Positions 33,573 to 42,439 are shown, counted from the stretch's first letter. The stretch: 64,000 nt of DNA from Streptomyces maremycinicus (GCF_001184025.1 NZ_BBYG01000015.1:372001-436000); one strand, 5' to 3'. Translations and numbers: made by a program. Notes: generated by a model not told the origin, from the sequence alone.

Positions 33573-34301
33573 ATGAGCGACAACCAACTGCGGCTGGTGT
33601 GGATCTACCCGGACCTGCTGAGCACCTACGGCGACCAGGGCAACGCCCTCGTCGTGGAGCGCCGCGCGCGGCAGCGCGGTCTCGACGTGGCGCGTCTCGA
33701 CGTGCGCAGCGACCAGCCGATCCCGACCTCCGGCGACATCTACCTCATCGGGGGCGGCGAGGACCGTCCGCAGCGGCTCGCGGCGGAGCGACTGCGCCGG
33801 GACGGGCACCTGTACCAGGCGGTGCAGAACGGCGCGATCGTCTTCGCGGTGTGTGCCGGCTACCAGATCCTGGGCCACGAGTTCGTGAACGACCTCGGCC
33901 AGCGTGAGCCCGGTCTCGGTCTGCTGGACGTGACGACGACGCGCGGCGAGGGCGAGCGGTGCGTCGGCGACGTCCTCGGGGACATCGACCCGCGGCTCGG
34001 TCTGCCCCCGCTGACCGGCTTCGAGAACCACCAGGGCGTCACCCACCTCGGTCCGACCGCCCGTCCGCTCGCCCGCGTCTCGCTCGGCAAGGGCAACGGC
34101 ACCGGCGACGGCACCGAGGGCGCGTACAACGACACCGTGTTCGGCACCTACATGCACGGCCCCGTGCTCGCCCGCAACCCGCTGATCGCGGACCTGCTGC
34201 TGAAGCTGGCCCTCGACGTGAACGCGCTGCCGCCGATCGACGACCACTGGTACGAGGCGCTCCGCAACGAGCGCATCAGCGCCGCTCAGCAGCCCGCGTA
34301 G
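33573..34301 (+). CDS. gatD: Lipid II isoglutaminyl synthase, GatD glutaminase subunit
   Basis: 242 aa. Class I glutamine amidotransferase fold: nucleophile Cys94 in FAVCAGYQILG and His195 in GTYMHGPVL, as in characterised GatD (Cys94). It hydrolyses glutamine and channels NH3 to MurT. Short, without the classical third triad Glu, as known for GatD. AAGGACG-type ribosome-binding site; transcribed with murT. Confidence 0.93.
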   Translation: MSDNQLRLVWIYPDLLSTYGDQGNALVVERRARQRGLDVARLDVRSDQPIPTSGDIYLIGGGEDRPQRLAAERLRRDGHLYQAVQNGAIVFAVCAGYQILGHEFVNDLGQREPGLGLLDVTTTRGEGERCVGDVLGDIDPRLGLPPLTGFENHQGVTHLGPTARPLARVSLGKGNGTGDGTEGAYNDTVFGTYMHGPVLARNPLIADLLLKLALDVNALPPIDDHWYEALRNERISAAQQPA

Positions 34302-34471
34302 GCACGGTGGTGCGGCCGTCCGGACGACCGTGTGTTCACCTGATGGTCAGGGTGACGTCAGCAGCCCGTCTGACGGTGCATCCGCACAGGTGAGCAGGCA
34401 CGTCCAGCAGGCGGACGCATGCTTCGGCCCCGCCCCCTCCTGCCGCTAGGGTGGCGGGGATTCGAGCCGGA

Positions 34472-34498
34472 CAGTGTGGTCCGGACCGGCCCACACTG
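34472..34498. promoter_or_regulatory. Inverted repeat in the pfkA leader
   Basis: CAGTGTGG (34472-34479) pairs exactly with 34491-34498 around an 11-base loop. It ends where the GGAGAAGG ribosome-binding site begins, 20 bases before the pfkA ATG, so it could be an operator or an RNA hairpin that affects initiation. A TAGGGT-like -10 lies about 25 bases upstream (34446-34451). Confidence 0.5.
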
Positions 34499-34517
34499 GA
34501 GAAGGTTGTTTCGGGCT

Positions 34518-35543
34518 ATGCGCATTGGTGTCCTCACGTCCGGCGGCGACTGCCCCGGCCTGAACGCCGTCATCCGGTCCGTCGTGCACCGCGCCGTGGC
34601 CGACCACGGCGACGAGGTCATCGGCTTCCGGGACGGCTGGAAGGGCCTCCTGGAGTGCGACTACCTCAAGCTCGACCTCGACGCGGTGGGCGGCATCCTC
34701 GCCCGCGGCGGCACGATCCTCGGCTCCTCCCGGGTCCAGCCCTCGCATCTGCGGGACGGCGTGGAGCGGGCCCGGGGCCATGTCGCGGAACTCGGCCTCG
34801 ACGCGATCATCCCCATCGGGGGTGAGGGCACGCTCAAGGCGGCCAAGCTGATGTACGACAGCGGGCTGCCCATCGTGGGCGTGCCGAAGACCATCGACAA
34901 CGACATCGCCGTCACCGACGTCACCTTCGGCTTCGACACCGCGGTCGGTGTCGCGACCGACGCGCTGGACCGGCTGAAGACCACCGCCGAGTCCCACCAG
35001 CGGGTGCTCGTCGTCGAGGTCATGGGACGGCACACCGGCTGGATAGCTCTTCAGTCCGGGATGGCGGCCGGCGCCCACGCCATCGTCGTACCGGAACGGC
35101 CCTTCGACATCGAGGAGCTGGCCCGCCGGGTCGGCGAGCGGTTCGAGGCGGGCAAGCGGTTCGCGATCGTCGTCGCGGCGGAGGGCGCGAAGCCCAAGGC
35201 CGGCAGCATGGCCTTCGACGAGGGCGCGAAGGACATCTACGGGCACGAGCGGTTCGCCGGGATCGCCCGGCAGCTCTCCATCGAGCTGGAGTCCCGGCTC
35301 GGCAAGGAGGCCCGGCCGGTCATCCTGGGCCATGTGCAGCGCGGCGGCACGCCGACGGCGTACGACCGGGTGCTCGCCACGCGGTTCGGCTGGCACGCGG
35401 TGGAGGCGGTGCACCGGGGCGAGTTCGGCAAGATGACGGCCCTGCGGGGGACGGACATCGTGATGGCGCCGCTGGCGGACGCGGTCGCGACGCTGAAGAC
35501 GGTTCCCGAGGACCGGTACGCGGAGGCGGAGACGGTGCTCTAG
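34518..35543 (+). CDS. pfkA: ATP-dependent 6-phosphofructokinase
   Basis: 341 aa. The signature positions are clear: TSGGDCPGLNAVIR at the start, GGEGT at 101-105 with Gly104, which marks use of ATP rather than pyrophosphate, the catalytic TIDNDI (PKTIDNDI) and the fructose-6-P-binding MGRHTGW. Catalyses the committed step of glycolysis. Streptomycetes have several such genes; from its place beside murT-gatD this corresponds, as I remember, to the SCO1214 type. Monocistronic, with a terminator after it. Confidence 0.93.
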   Translation: MRIGVLTSGGDCPGLNAVIRSVVHRAVADHGDEVIGFRDGWKGLLECDYLKLDLDAVGGILARGGTILGSSRVQPSHLRDGVERARGHVAELGLDAIIPIGGEGTLKAAKLMYDSGLPIVGVPKTIDNDIAVTDVTFGFDTAVGVATDALDRLKTTAESHQRVLVVEVMGRHTGWIALQSGMAAGAHAIVVPERPFDIEELARRVGERFEAGKRFAIVVAAEGAKPKAGSMAFDEGAKDIYGHERFAGIARQLSIELESRLGKEARPVILGHVQRGGTPTAYDRVLATRFGWHAVEAVHRGEFGKMTALRGTDIVMAPLADAVATLKTVPEDRYAEAETVL

Positions 35544-35572
35544 CCGTCCGGCGGGCTCGGGTCCCGCGGGTC

Positions 35573-35600
35573 GCCCCCGGTGACGGAGGTCGCCGGGGGC
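35573..35600 (+). terminator. Terminator after pfkA
   Basis: GCCCCCGG and CCGGGGGC form an 8-bp stem with a 12-base loop, followed by TTCTCTACT. It starts 30 bases after the pfkA stop. Confidence 0.75.
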
Positions 35601-35660
35601 TTCTCTACTCTTGTGGGCGGCAGGAAACGTACAACCCCCCACGAATCAGGAGCCGGCGGC

Positions 35661-36611
35661 ATGGGACACAGCGGGCACGGCATGACCATGGATCTGCCGC
35701 CGTTCACGCTGGGGCGGGGCCTTCAGTGGTCGGCGGACCCGTTCTTCCTCGTCGGCTGCCTGGTGGGGCTGGGGCTGTACGGGTGGGGTGTCCTGCGGCT
35801 GCGGCGGCGCGGGGACGCGTGGCCGGTGGGGCGGACCGTGTCGTTCGTCGTCGGGGTGCTGACCATCGGGCTCGTGATGTGCACCCGGCTGAACGACTAC
35901 GGCATGGTCATGTTCAGCGTGCACATGGTGCAGCACATGGTGATCAGCATGCTGTCGCCGATCCTGATCCTGCTGGGCGCGCCCATGACGCTGGCGCTGC
36001 GCGCGCTGCCGGCCGCCGGGCGGGGCCGCAAGGGGCCGCGGGAGCTGCTGCTGATGCTGCTGCACAGCCGCTACCTGCGGATCATCACGCATCCCGCGTT
36101 CACCATCCCGCTGTTCATCGCGAGCCTGTACGCGCTGTACTTCACGCCGATCTTCGACTTCCTGATGGGCTCCAGGGCGGGGCACCTCGCGATGATGGTG
36201 CACTTCCTCGCCGTGGGCGTGGTGTTCTTCTGGCCGATCATCGGGGTGGACCCGGGTCCGAACCGGCCCGGCTATCTGATGCGGATGCTGGAGCTGTTCG
36301 CGGGGATGCCGTTCCACGCGTTCTTCGGCATCGCGCTGATGATGGCGTCGCAGCCGATGGTGGGCACGTTCGAGAACCCGCCCGCCTCGCTCGGCATCGA
36401 CGCGCTCTCCGACCAGAACGCGGCCGGCGGCATCGCCTGGGCGTTCAGCGAGATCCCGTCCGTGCTGGTGCTGATCGCGTTGCTGTTCCAGTGGTACGGC
36501 TCCGAGCAGCGGCAGGCCCGGCGCAAGGACCGGGCCGCGGACCGCGACGGCGACCAGGAGCTGGAGGCGTACAACGCCTATCTTGCGTCGCTCGACGCAC
36601 ACGGGCGCTGA
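35661..36611 (+). CDS. Cytochrome c oxidase assembly protein, CtaG/caa3 type
   Basis: 316 aa with seven or so hydrophobic segments. The start MGHSGHGMTMD is His/Met-rich, and HMVQHMVISMLSPILILLGAP is the diagnostic CtaG_BCCP region, with conserved His residues thought to handle copper for the CuB site. Further His in HSRYLRIITHPAF and HFLAVGVVFFWPI. Acts in the cytoplasmic membrane in cytochrome oxidase assembly. The weak start-upstream context contains AGGAG seven bases before the ATG. Confidence 0.9.
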   Translation: MGHSGHGMTMDLPPFTLGRGLQWSADPFFLVGCLVGLGLYGWGVLRLRRRGDAWPVGRTVSFVVGVLTIGLVMCTRLNDYGMVMFSVHMVQHMVISMLSPILILLGAPMTLALRALPAAGRGRKGPRELLLMLLHSRYLRIITHPAFTIPLFIASLYALYFTPIFDFLMGSRAGHLAMMVHFLAVGVVFFWPIIGVDPGPNRPGYLMRMLELFAGMPFHAFFGIALMMASQPMVGTFENPPASLGIDALSDQNAAGGIAWAFSEIPSVLVLIALLFQWYGSEQRQARRKDRAADRDGDQELEAYNAYLASLDAHGR

Positions 36612-36671
36612 ACCCGGGGCACCATGGAGGGGACGCGCCCTGCGGAGGGCGGCCCCGAGGAAGGTGTCGCG

Positions 36672-36854
36672 ATGGCAGGTACCACGGACAGTTCGACGAA
36701 GACCATGGGGGTGCTCACCGTCGGCGGACTCGTCGCGGTGACCGCCTACACGGTGGCGCTCGGCAGCAACGGCTGGCTGTGGTTCGGCTGGGTCGTGCTG
36801 GGACTGATCACGCTCGCCATGATCATGACGCGGACCGGCCCTGGCCGCCGGTGA
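36672..36854 (+). CDS. Small membrane protein
   Basis: 60 aa; GAGGAAGG before the ATG. Two hydrophobic segments (about 14-29 and 33-50), ending in a basic tail TRTGPGRR. It lies 60 bases after the CtaG-like gene on the same strand and its 3' end overlaps the tail of the convergent histidine kinase gene by 32 bases. Oxidase-related assembly or accessory function is only a guess from position. Confidence 0.65.
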   Translation: MAGTTDSSTKTMGVLTVGGLVAVTAYTVALGSNGWLWFGWVVLGLITLAMIMTRTGPGRR

Positions 36855-38046
36855 GGCGGGCCGCCGAGTGGACGCCCGGCTGGTACTTCGGCAGCCGGGC
36901 GGTGATCTTCATCCCCGCCCCCAGGGCCGTCTCGATGACCAGGCCGTGGTCGTCGCCGTACACCTGGCGGAGCCGGTCGTCCACGTTGGACAGTCCGATG
37001 CCTCCGGAGGGGCTCGCCTCGCCGGCCAGGATGCGGCGCAGCGCGACCGGGTCCATGCCGGCGCCGTCGTCCTCGATGACGACCAGGGCCTCGGCGCCGG
37101 CGTCCTGCGCGGTGATCTGGATGTGGCATTTGTCGGCCTTGCCCTCCAGGCCGTGTTTGACGGCGTTCTCGACGAGCGGCTGGAGACAGAGGAAGGGCAG
37201 CGCCACCGGGAGGACCTCGGGGGCTATCTGGAGGGTGACGGCGAGGCGGTCGCCGAAGCGGGCCCGGACCAGCGCCAGGTAGTGGTCGATGGCGTGCAGT
37301 TCGTCGGCGAGGGTGGTGAAGTCGCCGTGCCTGCGGAACGAGTAGCGGGTGAAGTCGGCGAACTCCAGGAGCAGCTCGCGGGCGCGTTCGGGGTCGGTGC
37401 GGACGAACGACGCGATCACCGCGAGCGAGTTGAAGACGAAGTGCGGACTGATCTGGGCACGCAGGGCCTTGATCTCCGCCTCGATCAGTTTCGTGCGGGA
37501 CTGGTCGAGGTCCGCCAGTTCCAGCTGGACGCTCACCCAGCGGGCCACCTCCCCGGCCGCCCGGACCAGGACGGCCGACTCACGGGGCGCGCAGGCCACC
37601 AGGACGCCGTGCACCCGGTCGTCGACGGTGAGCGGGGCCAGCACGGCCCAGCCGACGGGGCAGTCGGCGTGCTCGCAACTGAGCCGGAACGCCTCGCCGC
37701 GCCCGCTCTCCAGGGGGCCGGCCAGCCGTTCCATGATCTCGGCGCGGTGATGTGACCCCACGCCGTCCCAGACCAGCACCCGCGACTCGTCGGTCAGGCA
37801 CAGCGCGTCCGTGCCGAGCAGGGTGCGCAGTCTGCGGGCCGATCTGCGGGCCGTCTCCTCGGTGAGGCCCGCCCTGAGCGGCGGCGCGGCGAGCGAGGCG
37901 GTGTGCAGGGTCTCGAAGGTGGCGTGCTCGACGGGGGTGCCCAGGCCGCCGAGGTTCTCCGGGCGGGCGGTGCGGCGGCCCAGCCAGAAGCCCGCGGCGA
38001 GGAAGGGCAGGATCGCGATGCAGACGCCCGCGAGGAAACCGCTCAT
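36823..38046 (-). CDS. LytS-type sensor histidine kinase
   Basis: 407 aa; ATG overlapping the stop of the upstream symporter gene by 4 bases. One N-terminal membrane segment, a GAF-like domain (about 55-180), then the His_kinase (LytS) dimerisation domain with the phospho-acceptor in LRAQISPHFVFNSL and a C-terminal HATPase with LVENAVKHG and GGIGLSNVDDRLR. Partner of the LytTR regulator encoded at the other end of the operon. This kinase/symporter/DUF485/regulator arrangement is known in actinobacteria for acetate or pyruvate-type solute sensing. Confidence 0.9.
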   Translation of the reverse strand: MSGFLAGVCIAILPFLAAGFWLGRRTARPENLGGLGTPVEHATFETLHTASLAAPPLRAGLTEETARRSARRLRTLLGTDALCLTDESRVLVWDGVGSHHRAEIMERLAGPLESGRGEAFRLSCEHADCPVGWAVLAPLTVDDRVHGVLVACAPRESAVLVRAAGEVARWVSVQLELADLDQSRTKLIEAEIKALRAQISPHFVFNSLAVIASFVRTDPERARELLLEFADFTRYSFRRHGDFTTLADELHAIDHYLALVRARFGDRLAVTLQIAPEVLPVALPFLCLQPLVENAVKHGLEGKADKCHIQITAQDAGAEALVVIEDDGAGMDPVALRRILAGEASPSGGIGLSNVDDRLRQVYGDDHGLVIETALGAGMKITARLPKYQPGVHSAARLTGGQGRSAS

Positions 38047-39773
38047 GCCTTCGCCTCCGCCGCCCGCAGCTCGTGCGTGCTCAGCTCCTCGGGCAGGTGG
38101 AACCGGGCCAGGATGGCCGCCGTGCCGGGCGGGACCCGCCCCGGGGTGGCCAGGGACACCAGGATCATGGTGAGGAAGCCGAGCGGTACGGACCACAGCG
38201 CGGGCCAGGCGAGCAGCGCGTGCAGGCCGCCCGTGCCGGGGAAGCCCGCCATGGTGGCGGCGACGGCGACGAACGCCGAACCGCCGCCCACGAGCATCCC
38301 GGCGGCCGCGCCGGGCGGGGTCAGCCGTCGCCACCAGATGCCGAGGACCAGCAGCGGGCAGAAGGAGGACGCCGACACCGCGAAGGCGAGCCCGACCGCG
38401 TCGGCCACCGGCAGCCCGCCCACCAGCAGGCTCGCGGCGAGGGGTACGGCCATGGCGAGCCCGGTGCCGAGCCGGAAGTGCCGCACGCCCCGGCTCGGCA
38501 GGACGTCCTGGGTGAGCACGCCGGCGACCGCCATCGTCAGCCCGGAGGCCGTGGACAGGAAGGCGGCGAAGGCTCCCCCGGCGACCAGTGCGCCCAGCAG
38601 GTCGCCGCCGAGGCCGCCGATCACCCGGTCGGGCAGCAGCAGGACGGCCGCGTCGGCGTCGCCGCCGAGGGCCAGCTCCGGGGCGTAGAGGCGGCCCAGG
38701 GCGCCGTAGACGGGCGGCAGCAGGTAGAAGGCGCCGATCAGGGCGAGGACGGCGACCGTGGTGCGGCGGGCGGCGACGCCGTGCGGGCTGGTGTAGAAGC
38801 GGACGACGACGTGCGGCAGGCCCATCGTGCCGAGGAAGGTCGCGAGGATCAGGCCGTAGGTGGCGTAGAGGGGGCGCTCCTCCCGGCCGGCCGCGAGCGA
38901 GGTGGACATGCCGCCGTTGCTGCCGCGCTCGGCGACCGGGACGGCGGTGCCCTCGGCGAAGGTGAGGCGGGTGCCCCGGGCGATGTGGTGGGTGCCGACG
39001 GGGAGCCGGAGCACGGTGTCCCGGTGCGGGCGGCCGTCGATGGTGCCGTCCACCGTCACGGTCAGCGGGCGGTCCAGCCGGAGGTCGAGGGTGGCGTCGA
39101 CCCGGACGACGCGCTGCTCGCGGAAGGTGGCCGGTTCGGCGAAGGCGTCCCGGGGCGCGCCGTCGCCCTGCCAGGCGAGGACCAGGAAGAGGGCGGGGAC
39201 GAGCAGGGCGGTGAGCTTGAGCCAGTACTGGAAGGCCTGCACGAAGGTGATGCTGCGCATACCGCCCGCGGCGACGGTCGCGGTGACGACGACCGCGACG
39301 ATCAGCCCTCCGAGCGAGTCGGGGGCGCCGGTCAGGACGGTCAACGTCAGCCCCGCGCCCTGGAGTTGGGGCAGCAGATAAAGCCAGCCGACGCCGACGA
39401 CGAAGGCGCCCGCGAGCCGCCGGGACGACTGGGAGGCGAGGCGGGCCTCGGCGAAGTCGGGGAGCGTGTAGGCGCCGGAGCGGCGCAGCGGGGCGGCGAC
39501 GAAGAGCAGCAGCACCAGGTAGCCGGCGGTGTAACCGACCGGGTACCAGAGCATGTCCGGCCCCTGGACCAGGACCAGGCCCGCGATGCCGAGGAAGGAG
39601 GCGGCGGAGAGGTACTCGCCGCTGATGGCGGCCGCGTTCAGGCGCGGGCCGACGGTGCGGGAGGCGACGTAGAAGTCGGAGGTGGTGCGGGAGATGCGCA
39701 GGCCGAAGGCGCCGACGAGGACGGTCGCGACGACGACGAGCGCGACGGCGGGGACGGCGAAGGCCGAGTTCAT
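38043..39773 (-). CDS. Sodium/solute symporter, SSS family (acetate/pyruvate permease-like)
   Basis: 576 aa with about 13 hydrophobic segments. The GEYLSAASFLGIAGLVL region and GGMRSITFVQAFQYWLK are typical SSS signature stretches. Between helices (about 235-310) there is a large polar insert with short beta-rich repeats not found in simple ActP permeases. Together with the DUF485 gene upstream (start overlap ATGA) it matches the ActP/YjcH pairing for monocarboxylate import. The insert and the two-component genes suggest a dual transport/sensing role. Confidence 0.88.
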   Translation of the reverse strand: MNSAFAVPAVALVVVATVLVGAFGLRISRTTSDFYVASRTVGPRLNAAAISGEYLSAASFLGIAGLVLVQGPDMLWYPVGYTAGYLVLLLFVAAPLRRSGAYTLPDFAEARLASQSSRRLAGAFVVGVGWLYLLPQLQGAGLTLTVLTGAPDSLGGLIVAVVVTATVAAGGMRSITFVQAFQYWLKLTALLVPALFLVLAWQGDGAPRDAFAEPATFREQRVVRVDATLDLRLDRPLTVTVDGTIDGRPHRDTVLRLPVGTHHIARGTRLTFAEGTAVPVAERGSNGGMSTSLAAGREERPLYATYGLILATFLGTMGLPHVVVRFYTSPHGVAARRTTVAVLALIGAFYLLPPVYGALGRLYAPELALGGDADAAVLLLPDRVIGGLGGDLLGALVAGGAFAAFLSTASGLTMAVAGVLTQDVLPSRGVRHFRLGTGLAMAVPLAASLLVGGLPVADAVGLAFAVSASSFCPLLVLGIWWRRLTPPGAAAGMLVGGGSAFVAVAATMAGFPGTGGLHALLAWPALWSVPLGFLTMILVSLATPGRVPPGTAAILARFHLPEELSTHELRAAEAKA

Positions 39774-40132
39774 CGGTCCTCGACCAGCCGGACGAAGTCC
39801 CGCTCGTTGCGTTCGGCGCGGCGCACGTACCAGCGGGCGAGCAGGACGAGCGGGGCGTAGAGGCAGAAGCCGAGGACGGCCCATTCGAGGCGGCGGGAGT
39901 CGGGCATCGCCGCGAAGAGCAGCGGCAGCGGGCCCACGAGCAGCGTGAGCACGGCGAACACCGCGAGGGCGGCGCGCAGTTGGGAGCGCATCAGGGAGCG
40001 GACGTAGGTGTGGCCGAGGGTGGTCTGCTCGTCGATCTCGGTCCGCGGACGGTAGTAGCCGGAGGCGCGGCCGGTACGGCGGGCGGGTCCGGTGACGACG
40101 ACCCGCCGCTCGGCGGGGTCCTGGTGGGGCAC
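39770..40132 (-). CDS. DUF485 membrane protein
   Basis: 120 aa, GTG start. Two hydrophobic segments (about 54-72 and 84-101) after a hydrophilic N-terminus, with the conserved YVRSLMRSQLRAALAVF entry. DUF485/YjcH proteins accompany SSS-type monocarboxylate permeases. Overlaps the symporter gene by 4 bases and follows the LytTR gene by 2 bases, so all four genes form one minus-strand operon. Confidence 0.88.
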   Translation of the reverse strand: MPHQDPAERRVVVTGPARRTGRASGYYRPRTEIDEQTTLGHTYVRSLMRSQLRAALAVFAVLTLLVGPLPLLFAAMPDSRRLEWAVLGFCLYAPLVLLARWYVRRAERNERDFVRLVEDR

Positions 40133-40134
40133 GG

Positions 40135-40899
40135 TCAGGGCCTCCGCATCAGCAGGTCGCGCAGTTCGCGGGTGTGGCGGCGGCTGACCTGGAGTTCCTC
40201 GCCGCCGACCAGGACGCTCACCGTGCCGGTGTCCAGACGGAGTTCGCCTATGTGGCGCAGGGCGACGAGATGACGGCGGTGGATGCGGACGAAGCCGCGG
40301 GCGCGCCAGCGCTCCTCCAGGGCGGACAGCGGGATGCGGACCAGGTGGCTGCCGCGTTCGGTGTGCAGCCGGGCGTAGTCGCCCTGGGCCTCGACGTGGG
40401 TGATGTCGTCGACGGCGACGAAGCGGGTCACCCCGCCGAGCTCGACGGGTATGTGGTCCGGGTCGGGCTCGTGCACGGGGATGCGCGGCGCTGCTCCGCG
40501 GCGTTCCGCGGCCCTGAGTTCGACGGCGCGGCGGACCGCCTCGGCGAGGCGTTCCTTGCGGACCGGTTTGAGGACGTAGTCGACGGCCTTGAGGTCGAAG
40601 GCCTGGACGGCGAAGTCCTCGTGGGCGGTGACGAACACGACCAGGGGCGGTCGCGCGAAGCCGGTGAGGAGGCGGGCGAGGTCGAGGCCGTCGAGGCCGG
40701 GCATCTGGATGTCCAGGAAGACCACGTCGATGGCCTCGGGGCCGTCGGGCCCCGATTCCAGGGCGCGGTTGATGCGGCGCAGCGCCTCGGTCGCGTCGCC
40801 CGCGCCCTCCACGGTGCCGATCCGGGGGTCCGCGGTGAGCAGGTACAGCAGCTCCTCCAGCGAGGGGCGTTCGTCGTCGACGGCGAGGGCGCGCAGCAT
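40135..40899 (-). CDS. LytTR-family response regulator
   Basis: 254 aa. CheY-like receiver at about 1-120 with phospho-acceptor Asp in DVVFLDIQMPGLDGL and the conserved VFVTAHEDFA and DYVLKPVRKER. LytTR DNA-binding domain at 155-254 (VAVDDITHVEAQGDY, FVRIHRRHLVAL). Partner of the LytS-type kinase in the same operon and likely controls the symporter. The start lacks a clear ribosome-binding site. Divergent from the AsnC gene with only 78 bases between. Confidence 0.9.
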   Translation of the reverse strand: MLRALAVDDERPSLEELLYLLTADPRIGTVEGAGDATEALRRINRALESGPDGPEAIDVVFLDIQMPGLDGLDLARLLTGFARPPLVVFVTAHEDFAVQAFDLKAVDYVLKPVRKERLAEAVRRAVELRAAERRGAAPRIPVHEPDPDHIPVELGGVTRFVAVDDITHVEAQGDYARLHTERGSHLVRIPLSALEERWRARGFVRIHRRHLVALRHIGELRLDTGTVSVLVGGEELQVSRRHTRELRDLLMRRP

Positions 40900-40977
40900 G
40901 AAGGTGGAGTGTAGGGGCGATCGGCGCGGCTGGACATGTACCGGGGTGTGGACGTACGCGCTGGATACAGTGCCCGC

Positions 40978-41463
40978 ATGAACAGCGTGCCCGTCCCCTT
41001 CGACGAACTCGACCGGAAGATCGTCACCGCTCTGATGGCGAACGCCAGGACGAGCTTCGCCGAGATCGGGACGGCCGTCGGGCTGTCCTCGACGGCCGTC
41101 AAGCGCCGGGTGGACCGGCTGCGGGAGACCGGGGTGATCACGGGCTTCACGGCGACCGTGCGGCCGTCGGCGCTGGGCTGGCGCACGGAGGCGTACGTGG
41201 AGGTGTACTGCGAGGGCGCCGCGCCCCCGAGGCGCCTCGCGGAGGTGGCGCGCAACCATCCGGAGATCACCGCGGCGATGACGGTGACGGGCGGGGCGGA
41301 CGCGCTGCTGCATGTGCGGGCGCGGGACGTGGAGCACTTCGAGAACGTGCTGGAGCGCATCCGGGCCGAGCCCTTCATCCGCAAGACGATCAGCGTGATG
41401 GTGCTGTCCCATCTTCTGCCGGACAGCCCGGAGGCGGGCGCGAGCCAGCCCGCTCCCGAATAA
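40978..41463 (+). CDS. Lrp/AsnC-family transcriptional regulator
   Basis: 161 aa, one copy of the Lrp layout: winged HTH at 7-65 (FAEIGTAVGLSSTAVKRRV) and RAM ligand-binding domain at about 75-150 (AYVEVYCEG, DALLHVRARD). Such proteins bind amino acids and act as octamers on operators spaced by helical turns. Directly downstream, two evenly spaced palindromes precede the arginine-hydrolase/ornithine aminotransferase pair, which suggests this protein regulates that operon, probably in response to arginine or ornithine. Confidence 0.9.
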   Translation: MNSVPVPFDELDRKIVTALMANARTSFAEIGTAVGLSSTAVKRRVDRLRETGVITGFTATVRPSALGWRTEAYVEVYCEGAAPPRRLAEVARNHPEITAAMTVTGGADALLHVRARDVEHFENVLERIRAEPFIRKTISVMVLSHLLPDSPEAGASQPAPE

Positions 41464-41474
41464 ACCTCCGTTGG

Positions 41475-41520
41475 CGCAGCGAACCTGCGTCCACCTGGCA
41501 TATCACGCAGCATTCCTGCG
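41475..41520. promoter_or_regulatory. Paired CGCAG-N5-CTGCG operators (Lrp-like array)
   Basis: CGCAG-CGAAC-CTGCG at 41475-41489 and CGCAG-CATTC-CTGCG at 41506-41520 have centres 31 bp apart, three helical turns, and a weaker CGCAATGCTTG element follows at 41527. They lie between the AsnC gene and the ddaH-like gene. A possible promoter (TTGTCG ... TACCTT) lies immediately downstream at about 41544-41572, so regulator binding could control it. Confidence 0.7.
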
Positions 41521-41626
41521 TCGACACGCAATGCTTGTTCCTTGTCGGGCGTCCCCGTCAGTTCCTACCTTGGTGTCAACCCCCAGTCGACCCGCAGGGA
41601 AAAGGGAAAGGTGGAGGTACCTCTCA

Positions 41627-42439
41627 GTGACCGAGACCCGTGTGCGGCGCCCCCGGCGCTTCCTCGTCTGTGAGCCCAGACACTTCGCCGTGCAGTACGC
41701 GATCAACCCCTGGATGCGGCCCGGGAGCCCCGTCGACGTCGACCTCGCCCAGGAGCAGTGGCAGACGCTGATCAGCGCCTACCGGGCCCACGGCCACACC
41801 GTGGACACCGTGGAGCCGGCCCCCGGGCTCCCGGACATGGTGTTCGCCGCGAACTCGGCGGTCGTGGTGGCGGGCCGGGTCTTCGGCTCCCTGTTCCACG
41901 CCCCCGAGCGGCGGCCCGAGTCCGTGCACTACGACACCTGGTTCAAGGCGGCGGGCTACGACGTCCACCGGCCGGAGTCCGTCTGCGAGGGCGAGGGCGA
42001 CCTGGTGTGGACGGGCCGGTACGTGCTGGCCGGCACCGGCTTCCGCACGACCCGGGAGGCGCACCGTGAGGTGCAGGAGTTCTTCGGCCATCCGGTGATC
42101 AGCCTGACCCTGGTGGATCCGCACTTCTACCACCTGGACACGGCGCTGTTCGTCCTCGACGACGACAACATCTCGTACTACCCGGAGGCGTTCTCCTCCG
42201 GCAGCCGTGAGGTGCTGGCCCGGCTGTATCCGGACGCGGTGCTCGCCACCCGCGAGGACGCCATGGTCTTCGGCCTGAACTCGGTCTCCGACGGGCGCCA
42301 TGTGTTCATCGCGCCCCGCGCCGAGGCCCTCGCCTCCCGTCTCACCGAGCGCGGCTATGTCCCCGTCCCCGTCGACCTCTCGGAGTTCCAGAAGGCCGGC
42401 GGCGGCATCAAGTGCTGCACGCAGGAGATCCGTTCATGA
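41627..42439 (+). CDS. Guanidino-modifying hydrolase, DDAH / arginine dihydrolase-like
   Basis: 270 aa; GTG start with GGAGGT eight bases upstream. Pentein-fold enzyme: catalytic His169 and Asp171 in HFYHLDTALF, and Cys263 or Cys264 in GGGIKCCTQEI. The substrate-loop motif is LPDMVFAAN (Asn76). DDAH proteins carry an acidic Glu-Asp here, whereas arginine dihydrolases (ArgZ/AgrE) carry Asn, so conversion of arginine to ornithine plus ammonia and CO2 is as likely as dimethylarginine hydrolysis. The next gene is ornithine aminotransferase (ATGA overlap), which fits an ornithine product. Confidence 0.85.
   Translation: MTETRVRRPRRFLVCEPRHFAVQYAINPWMRPGSPVDVDLAQEQWQTLISAYRAHGHTVDTVEPAPGLPDMVFAANSAVVVAGRVFGSLFHAPERRPESVHYDTWFKAAGYDVHRPESVCEGEGDLVWTGRYVLAGTGFRTTREAHREVQEFFGHPVISLTLVDPHFYHLDTALFVLDDDNISYYPEAFSSGSREVLARLYPDAVLATREDAMVFGLNSVSDGRHVFIAPRAEALASRLTERGYVPVPVDLSEFQKAGGGIKCCTQEIRS

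Noticed and set aside
36823..38334. Histidine kinase read from an upstream start overlapping the symporter
   Set aside because: The ATG at 38046 gives a normal LytS-type N-terminus and the standard 4-base overlap; extra residues would be antisense-like and basic.
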